Source: Setomelanomma holmii (Eukaryota > Ascomycota > Dothideomycetes > Pleosporales > Phaeosphaeriaceae). Taken from it: 64,000 nt of DNA. The notes below the pieces were generated by a model. It was given only the letters and a program-made list of their open reading frames with translations, was not told the DNA's origin and searched no databases. This document shows, piece after piece, positions 45,009 to 56,135 of this stretch. The stretch covers positions 84,219-148,218 of the forward strand of contig ML978240.1 of assembly GCA_010015745.1 (NCBI GenBank). Reading direction: 5' to 3'. The position numbers and the translations under genes are program-made. Each line of letters opens with the position of its first letter. Positions within the stretch are counted from its first letter, which is position 1.

Positions 45009-47087
45009 CTAGTAGCGGTAGGATTGGTCGTAGCCTTGGTCGGGCCCTCGTTGGAGAGAGGGTGGGTAGTTGCGATCAGGTTGCCCTTGTGGAGTGTAGC
45101 TGCGATTGGGCGGTGCTGTGGGCGTGTAGCTGCGGTCCAAGTTTCCGGCATTCCATGATGGCTGCTGGATTGGTGCAGTGGCACTGCGCTGTTGTTGGAC
45201 CGAACCATTCATTCCGCGATTGGGTAGAGGTTGGCTGGCCTCACGTCTTTGGATGGCTGATTGTAGTGAAGCTGGCAGTCCAGGTCGTGGAGGCGCAGTG
45301 CCCGCTCGCGGTGGGGCAGTACCTGCTCGAGGTCCATTGGGCAGTCCATTTTGTGACTGTGACATTGCAGGTGACCCGGCTCTCAAGGCGCTCGGAAGCT
45401 GAGGAGCTCTGTAGTCGTCGGAGCCATTGGAGTTCGAGTAATGATGCTGAGGCGCATTGCTTGCTGGCGTCATATCTACGGGGGACAGTTCATATGACTG
45501 GCCAATTTGCGGTCCACGGCTGTCAAAAGGGCTGAATTCGGGGTACGGTCGACTTGATTGTGCTGGTGCTGGTCCTCGAAGATCAGTGGGCAGCGTTGAT
45601 ATCATGTGTGGGTCTGAGTTCATGCGATTGTTGGGGTAGCTTGTGTCAACAGGTGGTAGAACTCCGCGTGGTGGCATTGGAGATGCTCGACCATGCGATT
45701 GCGGCGTGAAGGGTCGACCGGATGGAGTGTATGGGCGACCAGACGAATGACCGAAGTAATCGTTTCGTCGGTCAAGCGGTGGCATTGAGTCAGTTGGCGT
45801 GGCGGAGCCCATACCTCCAGCCTGATCGAGCAGCGGGGCATTCGAACGGTAGCTGGAGTTTGAAAAATTTGTTAATTGTGTGTTCGAGCGAGTCGGCATA
45901 CCAGGTCTCTCATCCAGTGTTGGCAAGGTCGGGTTCATGGCGGTGCGGTTGGTGCTCATCGTGTCTGTCCGTGCAGGTGCATTCACCGAGTACGGCGGTA
46001 GTGTAGTATTGGTCGTCATCGTGTCTGAGCGCTGTAGCGTCATGATGGTGGAGCCATCGTCATCATGCTCGAGCTTAGGCAGCGTAGGTCTGGTCTTGGA
46101 GGGATCAAGATTGCCTTTCTTGATCGCCTTACGTTCTTCCTCTCTTCGCTTCTGGTCTGCCTTTTCAATGGCTTTTTTAACTTTTGTGCCCACAATGCGC
46201 TCCAGACGAGTCTCGACCTTTCGACGACAGTACTGCGTAAGGGTGCCATCAGCCCGAGGGATATAGTGCCAGAGGAAGAAGATGTACAAAAGCGCAGAAA
46301 TAAGCAGACCCAGCGCGGCGATGACCCAGATAACCAAGGAGAAGAGCATAGTGAAGTAGATGACCGTCTCGTGCTTATTGCCGGTCTCGATCATGAACTT
46401 GATGTTGACGAAGAACTGCTCGAAATTGGAGCGGTCCTTGGAAGCATGCTCGCCTACTGGGAGCAATTGGGCCTGCATGACGGCGTAGAGTGTCATCGCA
46501 TTGATGGCAATTCGCGGGCCTTGGGCAACGATGATTAAGAGGGCGCTCTTGAACTGGAAATAGACGAACAGGGCAACGTAGTTGGCCCCTTTCTTACTTT
46601 TTGTCAACTCTGCGAAGACCAGAAATCTTCGCCATCCCTGGCCACTCTTGGTGATGCGCATACTCTGCCAGATAGCTGCCAAAGGTTCCAGGTAGCATTC
46701 CGTAACACTGCCAGACTTTACGACACGCAGGGCGCGGATGTATCGGTACAAGAGGAAGACGTAGGACATGATAATGGTAATGGCGAAAATCCACTTGGCG
46801 ACATCGAAGGGTACGGCTGGCTTGACTTGGCTATTCCATTTGCTGAATGCGAGGAGATTGACTGCGGTGAAGGCATCGGCGGCATAGATGGCGCACGAGA
46901 CAATGACGAGGATCCAGAGCCATGCATAGGAGAAGGGCGCGAGGCAGGAAGTGGACTTGAAATCTGAGAGGTTCTATGAAGGTCAGCAGTCGTTCCTTCC
47001 GCATGTCGACCGACTACGAACAATGAAGTCCCACTTCTGCTCCTCCGTCACAATGAGGGCCTTCTCACGGTCTCCACAACACCCCAT
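45009..47087 (-). CDS. KCH1: low-affinity potassium transporter, KCH1/KCH2 (PRM6) family
   Basis: Fungal plasma-membrane K+ importer family linked to calcium signalling (yeast Kch1/Kch2). Minus-strand exon 1 is 47087-47022, starting MGCCGDREKALIVTEEQKWD. The intron is 47021-46974 (GTTCGT donor, CATAG acceptor) and exon 2 is 46973-45009; 676 aa in frame. The N-terminal half has several membrane helices: FSYAWLWILVIVSCAIYAAD, WIFAITIIMSYVFLLYRYI, ALFVYFQFKSALLIIVAQ and VIYFTMLFSLVIWVIAALGLL. It also has the family's FFLWHYIPRADGTLTQYCRR. A basic helical stretch (KKAIEKADQKRREEERKAIK) leads into a cytosolic tail of about 400 residues rich in Ser/Pro/Tyr, with short repeats (RAGTAPPRAGTAPPRPG; NRSYTP). 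The donor is unusual but keeps the frame and the expected N-terminus. Confidence 0.87.
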
Positions 47088-48500
47088 GGCTGGTGCTATT
47101 CGGTATTATTAGGTAGTATATAGGTTTCCGCTCAACGGTATCGCCTGCAGTCCAGCTGGCGGTCTAAGGAGTGACTTGGGTGCTACAAGAGCATTGAGTG
47201 CGCCCGTATGTGTGCGGAGTAGGGTTCGAGGTCGAACTGAGGGAGCGTGGTGGTGACAGGCCGGCTGCTCACCACTAACGAGCAGAGTGAAGGAGCGACA
47301 GGGAGTGCCGCTTTTGACAGACTGGCGGAAAATTGAGGCTGCTGCCAGGGGTGACGAAACTGATGTGCGAGTCGGTGTTCGGGTACTAGCAAAGCGTGGA
47401 GCGCATGATCGAGGACGAATGTGGTGCAGTTCGTGTCGGAGAGGCCCAGAAGAGGATCCTTTTTACAGCGCGAGAGGCGCGCCCGATTGACAATGCGCGG
47501 TATATGGATACCGGCAATGGCCTTTTTGCGGCGTGTTTTCTTAATGTGTTGCACGCTCACGGTGAAGGTGACGGCGGCGGTGAGCAATTGGGCTCGGTGC
47601 GAGGGCGTCAAGGAGCGGCAGGCGCGACTGTGCGCAGAGAGCAGGCGTTGGACACGACGAGTGCGAATGGACTTTGGCGGGCTATGGAGCGACGAGAATG
47701 TTCACGCAGCGCCAGCGTCTACGTGTCTGTCTGTGGAGTGCAGGGCGAGCACGAGTGGTGTTGAGGGAGCGTCTGCCAAACCTGGGGTTCGGTGGAGTTG
47801 GAGGCCATCACTCCTGCTCTGCGCCAGCGGCTACTCTCGTCCCGCTTCTCGCACTTGATTGGCGTCAGCAATCTTTGTGTTTTACCCCTCGTTAGGCACC
47901 TTGCTATAGTAGGTATACCGCTAACCTGTTCCTTACTCTGACCCCAAAAGCGGCTTGGGATAAAGTGCGCATCTAATCTAAGGAACGGCCCTATGAAAGC
48001 ATGTGCAGCCTCACTGTTGCCGGACACCCACAGCTCACTGCGAACCACACAGACGAAAGCTATTCTTGAAGAGCACTGAATCTCACGTAGCACCAGCGGT
48101 TCTGCATACATCCATAACCAGATTCGCAATCCGAAGATATGCCTTGTGCCACATTCCCGGTCTCAAGCTAGAACATCAGCACCAGAAAGAATCTGCATGT
48201 CGTCACCCAGGGTGTCGCGGGAACGTCGGCTGCTTCAGCGCCAGGACCCCAAGCAGTTCGAAACAAAAACAACTGGCCAATATTCATGCGCGGCGCCTGA
48301 GATGGCGGAATATACCGACTGCATTGCCAGAACGGAACTGGTGCATTGACGACGGTCTTCGTCTTAGTTGCGGGGTCAAGTCGCGTACGTACGCAGTCTC
48401 TAAGCAAAGACAGCTGAAGCTCAAAACTTTTGGCAACATCATTTGGGAGCTACTGTGAATGTTACGTGAGTTCAACTTCTAGCACTTCTGTCTCTCTACG
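47088..48500. other. 1.4-kb intergenic region, no gene seen
   Basis: Overlapping frames at 47183-47858 on both strands are GC-rich and arginine-heavy, typical of non-coding GC-rich DNA here. Nothing else stands out. It holds the KCH1 promoter and the 3' end of the monooxygenase gene. Confidence 0.4.
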
Positions 48501-50233
48501 TCATGTAACCTTAAATCCCGTCATACCCTCTCTCCTAATCCCCTCAATCTTGTCAAAATAATACGGCAGCCCACCCGCAAACGACAACGGCTCCTGTGTC
48601 TTGCCCGGAATATTCCCACCATTCCACCCGCTCGGCACATTATGCCTCAAGCTCATGGTACTGAAATGGTACACCAGTGCCTTCCACTCCTTCTCCGCTT
48701 CTGCCGTAGCTTCAATCCTCTCTTGCCCATACTCTCTCATGTACTTCAACACTTCCACAATCCAGTCTGCCTGCGGCTCAACAGCACTCGGACCATTGGC
48801 AAATGCCGTCGGCGCTTGAGGACCGTAGATCATGAAGAGATTCGGGAATGAGGACATGGCCATGCCGAGATGTGTCCAGATGCCGTTCTTCCACTTGTCG
48901 CGCAGTAAGCCTTCGGTTCCACGAATGTTGATGGCATTCAGTCCGCCTGTAACGCTATCGAAGCCTGTCGCCAGAGCGATGATGTCAAACTCGTGCACGA
49001 CGCCGTCTGCTGTCCGGATACCTTCAGGTACCACGTCCTGGATCGGAGTTGACTTGACGTCTACGATGTCGACGTTCGGTTGGTCGAAGATATCGTAGTA
49101 CCATTGCTCCATGCTTGGCCGCTTGCCGCCTAGCAGATGAGGTTTGTTCAGAGGGGCTAGCAGATCGCGTTTTCTGGGGTCTTTTATTCTGGCTCTGACT
49201 TTCTTGGCCCAGAATTTGTAGGCTTCATCGTTGGCCTTTTCGTCGGTCAGAACATCGCTGTAGTTCATGCCATGGAATCGGAAGCCGCCCTGTCTGGAAA
49301 TCAGTATTTGCTCCTTAAAAGAGCTTGGACATAGCTGACCTGCTCCCAGAGCCTCTCATAGTACGCCTCTCTTTCCTCACTTTCATGATCAAACGTCTTC
49401 AACACCTTCTCAGAATCAAACACGAACCCTGCATTCGTCCTCCTGCTTTCCTTCATTATCCTCGCCATATTGGCCTTCATCTCCCGATCCTCCTCCTCCT
49501 CAATCTTTCTCTGCCGCATCGGAAATCCCAACTGCGGCGTCCGCTGAAACACCTTCAGATTCCCCTCCTCACCCACCTCCCTCGCCCACTCTTGCACAAT
49601 CTGTACACCCGTTGCGCCCGTCCCCACGACCGCGACTTTCTTCCTCCTTACATCCACACCTTCTTGAGGCCAGAAACTCGAATGATGCATTTCCCCCTTA
49701 AACGAATCCAACCCCTTCCAATCCGGAAAATACCTCTTCGCGGCGAACCCCGTACACGCGAGTACATACCTCGCTTCAACATATACACCCTTCTCACTCC
49801 TGACCTCCCACACCTTCCTCCCCTCATTCCACTCACACTGCACAACCGTCTCGCACAACAAAACATCTCGATACAACCCCAATTCCCTCCCAACAAACTG
49901 GAAATACGCCTTGATCTCCTCGTGCCCCGGATAATGCTCGCTCCAGCGCCACTTGGAGTAGATCTCAGGGATGTTGAGCGCGTACACGGGCCACTGCGAA
50001 TCGACGCGTGCGCCCGGGTACGAGTTCCAGTGCCAGACGCCGCCGAGGTCGGTGCCGGATTCGATGATTCTGGCGCTGAAGTTGGACTGTCGGAGGGTGT
50101 GCAGGGCGTAGCACCCGGCGAAACCGGCGCCGATGATGAGGACGTCGAGTGTGTGGTCTAGGGTGGAGTTGGGGGTGTCGGAGCGCTGCTGTGATCGGGA
50201 AGAGGGGAGTTGGATTGTTAGGGTGCGCTGCAT
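48501..50233 (-). CDS. FAD/NADPH-dependent Baeyer-Villiger-type monooxygenase
   Basis: Class B flavin monooxygenase that oxidises ketones to esters or lactones, or related substrates. Minus-strand exons 50233-49340 and 49289-48501 flank a 50-nt intron (GTCAGC..GACAG); 560 aa in frame. Seen: FAD-binding GAGFAG (VLIIGAGFAGCYALHTLRQS), then GGVWHWNSYPGARVDSQ. The Baeyer-Villiger fingerprint F-x-G-x-x-x-H-x-x-x-W is present as FKGEMHHSSFWPQ. The NADPH-binding second Rossmann motif is VAVVGTGATGVQIVQEWA. The conserved late ATGFDSVTGG and PNLFMIYGPQAP segments follow. Every expected motif is intact and the length is usual. No neighbouring PKS, NRPS or P450 argues against a biosynthetic cluster, so substrate unknown. 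Confidence 0.92.
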
Positions 50234-50621
50234 TTTGGGAAAGCTAGTGTATGGATGACTTGAGACTGAATTAGTCTTGAAATGCGTTCTGCAGCATTCG
50301 AAGGAGACGTGGGATCATGTATCGACTTTGTAGTCTTAGGATTCGGATGCGTTCCCGATGCATAGTCGGGAGTAATGCGATTGGCTCGCATTGTTTTAGT
50401 GTTGCCAGATCGGTGCAAAATACCCGTCGCATCGATGTTGCGTTATCTGGAGGGGCAGATGTATAGATACTGGTTGGAAGCTCAGCTCATGTGGGAGCTA
50501 CCCCGCTCACTTCGAAGCATCGCGAAACTATGTCTTTAAGTAGTAGTATTCAAGTGCTATATGAAAACTATTCCATGCATCTTCGAATTCCTTGCGCCAC
50601 ACGATACCGACCTGACAATTC
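50234..50621. other. monooxygenase upstream region
   Basis: No gene seen in these 388 bp; they should contain the promoter of the minus-strand monooxygenase. Confidence 0.4.
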
Positions 50622-51158
50622 TTATGATGTCGCGGACGCCACTGGGTTCTGTATAAGCGCGGGTCTTATTAGAAGATGGGCAGTTTGTGTAGCTGCATAT
50701 AATGTTGAATCTGGGGATGATGGAGGCGTTGAGGTCGCAGGTATAGTTGCTGGCATTGTGTTTGCTGCTGGCGCAGACGTTCTGCTACACTCTTGAGAGC
50801 ACTCGGGCACTGTTGCAATAGATGTTGAAGACAATACCCCTGGCCGATCAAGTGCGCTGATCGTACTTGTTGCCTCGGTGGAGTCGTTCTGTGTGGGCAC
50901 CGGCGCTGGGACCGGTGCTAGTCGTATGTTGGCAAAAGACCATGCAGAGGTTGCTGGAGATGGCAGCGCCTGAAGCTGGCCTTGAATAGCGATGTAATCT
51001 TCCTCCAGTGCGTATCGTCTCTCTTCATATTTATCCTGTCTCTCAATCTCAGCTCTAGCGCCGCGCTCTGTGAAGGCCTGTCTGCTAGCCCAGGAACGTT
51101 GCCGGTTTTCGTCTTGATCGAGTCGAGCAATTGCCGCAAGCTCAACCAGTTGACCGTC
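50622..51158 (-). pseudogene. open minus-strand fragment without a start
   Basis: A 178-codon frame ending in TAA, bounded upstream by an in-frame TAA at 51161-51159. It first encodes a charged helix (ARAEIERQDKYEERRYALEE), then LQALPSPATSAWSFANIRLA, then a Ser/Thr/Pro/Ala-rich tail. The first ATG is only at 50900. Upstream on this strand lies the antisense of a DUF6594 relic, so a normal 5' exon is not apparent. An acceptor-like CTAAG precedes 51158, so an upstream exon is conceivable. Unrecognised; it may be a truncated gene at a rearrangement point. Confidence 0.35.
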
Positions 51159-51162
51159 TTAG

Positions 51163-51558
51163 TCTGGTCGAAGACGGGACAACGACACAGCATACGTATC
51201 CGAGAGACGTATTGCGAGCTTCGTCAACGGCGTCAGCATAATACTCGCCATCATATTGCTGCTCGTCGCTATCATATCACTATACGCGACATCGAACCCA
51301 AAGAAGAAGCTCGGTATTGTTGGTGGTTTCATCGTGCTATTTGCAGGCAGTGTTGGCCTGCTCACGACAGCGAAGAAAGTTGAAGTCTTCGGGGCGACAG
51401 CTGCATATGCAGCGGTGTTTGGTCGTGTTTGTGAGCGGAAACCTTGGGTCGAAACCAGATTAAAGCAAATGTGTTTGTGTACGGCCAGTGCAGAATCGTG
51501 CCGAACAAACTCCATCGGTGACGCACATCCGTCGCCGCCGTTGATGAGCTCCCGATAG
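51163..51558 (+). pseudogene. truncated, frameshifted DUF6594 C-terminal domain
   Basis: The text NGVSIILAIILLLVAIISLY, LGIVGGFIVLFAGSVGLLTT and KKVEVFGATAAYAAV matches the C-terminal membrane part of fungal DUF6594 proteins (two or three hydrophobic helices, then 'EVFAATAAYAAVLVVFVSGN'). After AAYAAV the frame is lost. One extra T in the run at 51418-51420 explains it: reading past it would give the family's usual VLVVFVSGN and a stop a few codons later. Upstream, the frame is closed by TAG at 51160-51162, and the usual N-terminal and middle regions (about 200 residues) are not found on this strand. So this is a 5'-truncated relic. Function of the family is unknown. Confidence 0.65.
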
Positions 51559-52246
51559 TCGAAGCATGTGAGGTATGATAGCATTGCAGAGGTCGAGCTC
51601 ATATGAGCTGTAAGCTAAGAGTGTCCTGTAAGAGCGTTCCTGGCAATGGTGTGGAGCTTGAGCTTCCAGATGGCGGGGCACCTTCCCGCGCGCTAAACGC
51701 TCTTAACAGCCCTTAGTCTACCTCAAAGCAGTCGCTCTTTCCCACCTCCTCCCGTCACCAAAACACCACCCCATCAGCAGAACTTCGCCATCCGTTCTAG
51801 CCCAATCCCAACCACGCCCTTCCAACCTCGGCATCGTATTGTAAGCCTCCAACAACGAACAAACAAGTATAAGCGACCTACTCGACCCATTAGCCAAGAG
51901 AAGCTTGATCCTCGACCTTCCCGTCTGGCCCTAGCGCCTTGCGCAAAGAGTTACCGATCGTCATCATCGAAGATTAGAAACGTACAAGCAAATAAAAGCC
52001 TTGGTTCCCAACCCTCCCACAAAGCATAGGCATTGTCAGCGCTAGCGCCGTACCGAAAGGTCGCCTTGATTGTTTGGCTGAACAGGGAAGGTGGCATGCG
52101 TATCCGGGGTTGCGGCGTTACGGACTGAATTATAAACGACGACACGCCTTCACACGGCGCGCCTTTTGTGAAAACTCCTCTTCATCGTACCGTGACTTTT
52201 CCCAAGCGCCCGTCGCCAACTCGAAGTTCGGACAAGATTTCTCACC
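51559..52246. other. intergenic, no gene seen
   Basis: AT-balanced sequence with no supported frame; it contains the promoter of the small membrane protein gene at 52247. Confidence 0.4.
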
Positions 52247-52717
52247 ATGTTGTCTACCATAATACCAATTGTTTTCGCACTTCTCCAGGTCGCATACGCC
52301 GCACCAGCAACCTCATCTCCAGACAGCGGCACACACCGTCTCCAAAAGCGCCTCGACACCGGCCCCATAGTCGCGCTCAGCATCTGCCTTCCCGGCGCAG
52401 CACTCGTTCTCGGCCTCGGTCTCGGCATCCTATGGTTCTACCCCGCGCAGCTGCGCAAACTGCGCGCAGCCAATCCCGGGCGTGAAGTCGGATTTGCGGA
52501 TCTCATGGGTGGAAGGCAGACACAGAGGCAAGGGAGCGGGCATGCGACGCTGCCTGTTTATAAAGAGCATGAAGGAAGCGATCATGAGTTGGAGGATGTA
52601 GTGCATGGAGATGCCCCGCCTGCACCAACTGTGCCGGCTGCGACTGCTCAACCGATGGCGCCGAGATATGAAGCGCAACCACCGCCGGACGCGAGACACG
52701 CTGCGCTTGCGGTATGA
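52247..52717 (+). CDS. small single-pass membrane protein with signal peptide
   Basis: Intronless, 156 aa. A signal peptide (MLSTIIPIVFALLQVAYAAP) is followed by a short lumenal part with a Kex2-like KR site (HRLQKRLDTG). A strong membrane helix at about residues 42-65 (IVALSICLPGAALVLGLGLG) leads to a cytosolic tail rich in Pro, Ala and charged residues. The tail contains an LPVYKEHEG motif, similar to the L-P-x-Y-x-E tails seen in many small fungal membrane proteins, which may be a Tyr-type sorting or ubiquitin-ligase adaptor motif (inference). Family not named. Confidence 0.65.
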   Translation: MLSTIIPIVFALLQVAYAAPATSSPDSGTHRLQKRLDTGPIVALSICLPGAALVLGLGLGILWFYPAQLRKLRAANPGREVGFADLMGGRQTQRQGSGHATLPVYKEHEGSDHELEDVVHGDAPPAPTVPAATAQPMAPRYEAQPPPDARHAALAV

Positions 52718-52913
52718 ACTGGAGAAAGCGATTGACGGCTACAGAAGTGGTGAAATGGGTATTAGCGGGGTGGTTTCTCGTGAGGCTTGTGAGTGTGGGG
52801 TGAGGAGGGCGTTTTGATGCTGAAAATGGAATACAATCGAAGGACGGTCTGGTGGGCATCACCACACCTAAGGAAAAGATAGGCCTGATCTTGCATGGTA
52901 GGAAGTTCAAAAT

Positions 52914-55068
52914 CTACGACCTTTTTTCTTTGCTGGCTATCAGCACACGATCCTCGATCTCTTGAACTTGTACCAACGTGCCATGCCTTCCCTCCATTTT
53001 CAGCCATTTCTTCACCGTCTTGTCGTCTACTGCACCCGTGTCTCGAATCCAGTCGGCTGTCGCTGGGCCGAAAAGCTGCGACACAGATGACCACGCGTTG
53101 CCTATGCGACTCAGCTTTCCCGCGCGTCTGAAGGCCAAGGTGACAAGCATAACTAGAATGAGATGTACCACCAGCACGCTTGTCACCATGATATACCCGG
53201 TCCAACCTAGCGGTCGCGTGACTTGTACCAACGACACACGTGTCGACGGCGCGGCCGTGTCAAACATGACGATCCGATCATAATACGCAATGGCACACAA
53301 AGTTGTGAAGTAAGCCTGAAGAGCGACGGCAGGATTTCCCGTCGTAGTCACCATCTGTGCGAATACCACATATTGCGCTCCGTTCATCATCCTCGTATAC
53401 ATCCTGTCACGGATTCTCATAAGCGCTGATGTGGTCGAAAATGTCCCTGAAGTGAGGAGGACACTCCAAGGGCGGTCTTGCCACTGCCATGAGCGTGGAG
53501 CAAGCTGGAAAATACCACGCTCCTGGAGAGATGAACTAGTGCCAAGTTGTCGCAAGACATTCGTGGTGTTGTATGCGCCTGTTGTTGTGTCCCAGGCCAA
53601 AACAGGCTCGTGAGTGACTGGTAACCTTCTTGAAGCGTGGATTTTCATGTCTTGTGCTTCGAACGCAGCCATGCACAGAGTTAGTTGGGCAGTGACATGC
53701 AAAGTTGGTGTGTAGTCACTAGAGGTAAGAGATAGAGTCTCCCACACATCCGAGTCGTCGAAGTCTGTTATCGTTTCTTTGAGTGTTGCATTGATGAGAA
53801 GGTAGGTCTCGCCTGCTTCTTCTTGACCCATGGGATCCATGGCAGAGAAGATGCCTCGAGAACAGTCAGCATTAAATCTCGAGTGTCAAGCCAACAGGCA
53901 GAGCAATCGTAAGACCACCAAGAAAGCACTTACCTTGTTTCGAACCACGATACCTGCCCCTGCACAGGGTGATTGGCCATATTTGCGTATCTGTGTACCT
54001 TCCAGCAGCGGCAAAGCCGCAGTCGAATGCATATGACGTATCACTGCTGTTGATGTAGTCGACCCTCCGAAGATGAGCCCTGGGCTTGGTATGTATATCT
54101 GCCAGGCCGGTCAAGCGGTATCCGTCGCCTGCCGAGTACACGACGTCTGTGAGATTTGGTTTCATGCAAACGACTCGACTATCCACAACAGTACCATACC
54201 CTTGGTATTCTGTCAAGACGCTGCGTTCGACGGCATCTCTAATAGGAAGAAACGCTCGCATCACAGTCCCCGTATCTCTTATACCACGATCTGTATTCGG
54301 ACGGACTTCGCCATGAGGTGTCGAAAAGTTTGAAACATCGCCAAGGGAGATCCACTCGGCGAAAGCGGGATATTCGATGGGTGTCGTATCGATGTATGAA
54401 ACGAGAGAGATATCTTGCGATCGAAACGACTGTCCGGCAGGGTCTGCAGCATAGTATGTCCGTGGTATGGTTTTCCGGACAGGCAGTGAAGCGATGCCAA
54501 CTTGCGACAAGAGAGCCGAAGAGCTGAACTGCAAGGCTAGCGTTGTAAAGCTCAGAAAGAAGGCTAGCAAACCTACAGGGCTAGACCTCCAGCGCCATTC
54601 TACTCTCATACTTAGCAGAAGCGACCATGGCCCAGTGTTCTCGAACCTCATGGTAGAAAGCGCAGCTGCGGCAGGCAGAGGTACCTCTCCTGATACAAAC
54701 AGCATCGCTGCGAGTATCGACGTGCATGTTGTCGCTTGTGCGGCGGTAGCCCACCGTATGATGAGGGTGGAGATGGTAACAGACCGAGTTGTCCATCCAA
54801 CAAGGACGATACCAAGCCAAACAGTGTTCCGTAGATCAGCTACCCATATGAACGTCAGGAAAGCTAGACATCCGAAACAAAGCACAAACGTCGACAGGAT
54901 GATAGCGAGATGGAATTTGCCGAGGCGCGAGACGAGGCTCGAGCAATTGTCGTGAGGAAGGCGGTCGCATTCAAGATCGATATCGCTCTCGAGTAGGCTC
55001 TTGGTGTCTCGAGTGTCTCTGGATGAGACGTCGTTGAGGAGTCCGAGCTCGAGTTCGTGCCTTTCCAT
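52914..55068 (-). CDS. large multi-pass membrane protein, fungal-specific, function unknown
   Basis: Minus-strand exons 55068-53934 and 53854-52914 flank a 79-nt intron (GTAAGT..CTCGAG); 691 aa in frame. An acidic, Asp/Glu/Ser-rich N-terminus of about 50 residues precedes four membrane helices: FHLAIILSTFVLCFGCLAFL; VWLGIVLVGWTTRS leading to an arginine-flanked helix (STLIIRWATAAQATTCTSIL); and, after GPWSLLLSMRVEWRWRS, GLLAFFLSFTTLALQF. A long, presumably extracytosolic, domain of about 400 residues has several N-glycosylation sequons (NFS, NLT, NSS, NAT, NTT) and conserved-looking Cys. A final helix (YIMVTSVLVVHLILVMLVTL) and a basic cytosolic tail end the protein. The layout matches a recurrent family of Pezizomycotina hypothetical proteins; I know no function. 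Confidence 0.75.
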
Positions 55069-56135
55069 TCTTGATGTGAAATTTGCTAAGGGCAGAGGTC
55101 AAGTACGGATGAAGTAGTCTTGGAGTGGCTGAGGGCAATGAGCTATGTCAAGATATGGCGCTTCAGGCGTCCATGACCGCCAAGCTGGCGTCAATCATGG
55201 GAATCTCAAGTCCTGCGGCTAAAAAGAAAGCTTCCATCCAGGCTTTCCACGCAGTCAAGGGCTCGGCTGATAAGTATGGACTTGTTTTGAAGATCCCATA
55301 CTTCCTCGCGAATGGGAAGTGTCCACTGACTTGACGCACTGACTCCCAGGATCGAACGTCGTATGAGCATGTAACAGACCAGTCGTCTTGTAAGACAATA
55401 TCAATCTACCACCTATGACTGCGCAGCGTGAAATAATAACACAGTCAGCTCACATGTCGCAGGCTGTACGACCTCGCTGGCTCAACCAGACTGAAACAGG
55501 GGCGCCGTTAAAGATGGAATACCAATTGGCGAGACAATGTCGATATGGTCTTGGCGAACCAAAAAGGTCGATTCAGAGGGCCTTCCAGCCCACGTGGGGG
55601 CCGAGGAGGCTTGATCAACCGCATGGTGTTATGGTGTAGGTGTTGTCGTGATATACGATAGACAAGAAGTTTATTGCTCGCATGCGCACGGCCCTGGCGT
55701 GAACGATAGGCAGTCGCACCGAGCGGGGTAGCTTTCCTCTCTCAATGGAAACAGCGACACAATCTGCAAACCTTCACAATCGCGCATCCATATAGATTGT
55801 TCAAGGCTCTGGACCCAGCCTGTCACTACAAAGCCAGGATCTCAGGCTTTGGCCATTCGCACACTCGCTGTGCGCAGCGCTTGCTTCACTGGCGCGCCCA
55901 TTCCCAGGGTGAAATGGCCCAAGTCAAGATATCGGGAGAATGTTCAATCTATCGACATTGTTCCCTCTTCACTTCAGCTGGGATCCACATTACAAAGCAT
56001 CGTTTGAAATGGATGACGAAATTAAGCGGCATCACCATGCGATTATCATGAGGATGGAATGGGCCGCGAAGTGATCGCTCTATAAGACCAGAACTGAAGA
56101 GACGATCAGAGAGGGCATGCGCATTCACAGAACAG
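55069..56135. other. 1.1-kb intergenic region, no gene seen
   Basis: Short frames at 55125-55334 and 55415-55639 have no features. Nothing else noticed. Confidence 0.4.

Noticed and set aside
47183..47858. Overlapping 120-145-codon frames on both strands
   Set aside because: GC-rich, Arg/Gly-heavy readings without features.
49325..50161. 278-codon plus-strand frame in the monooxygenase
   Set aside because: Antisense shadow, Leu/Pro/Arg-rich with no motif.
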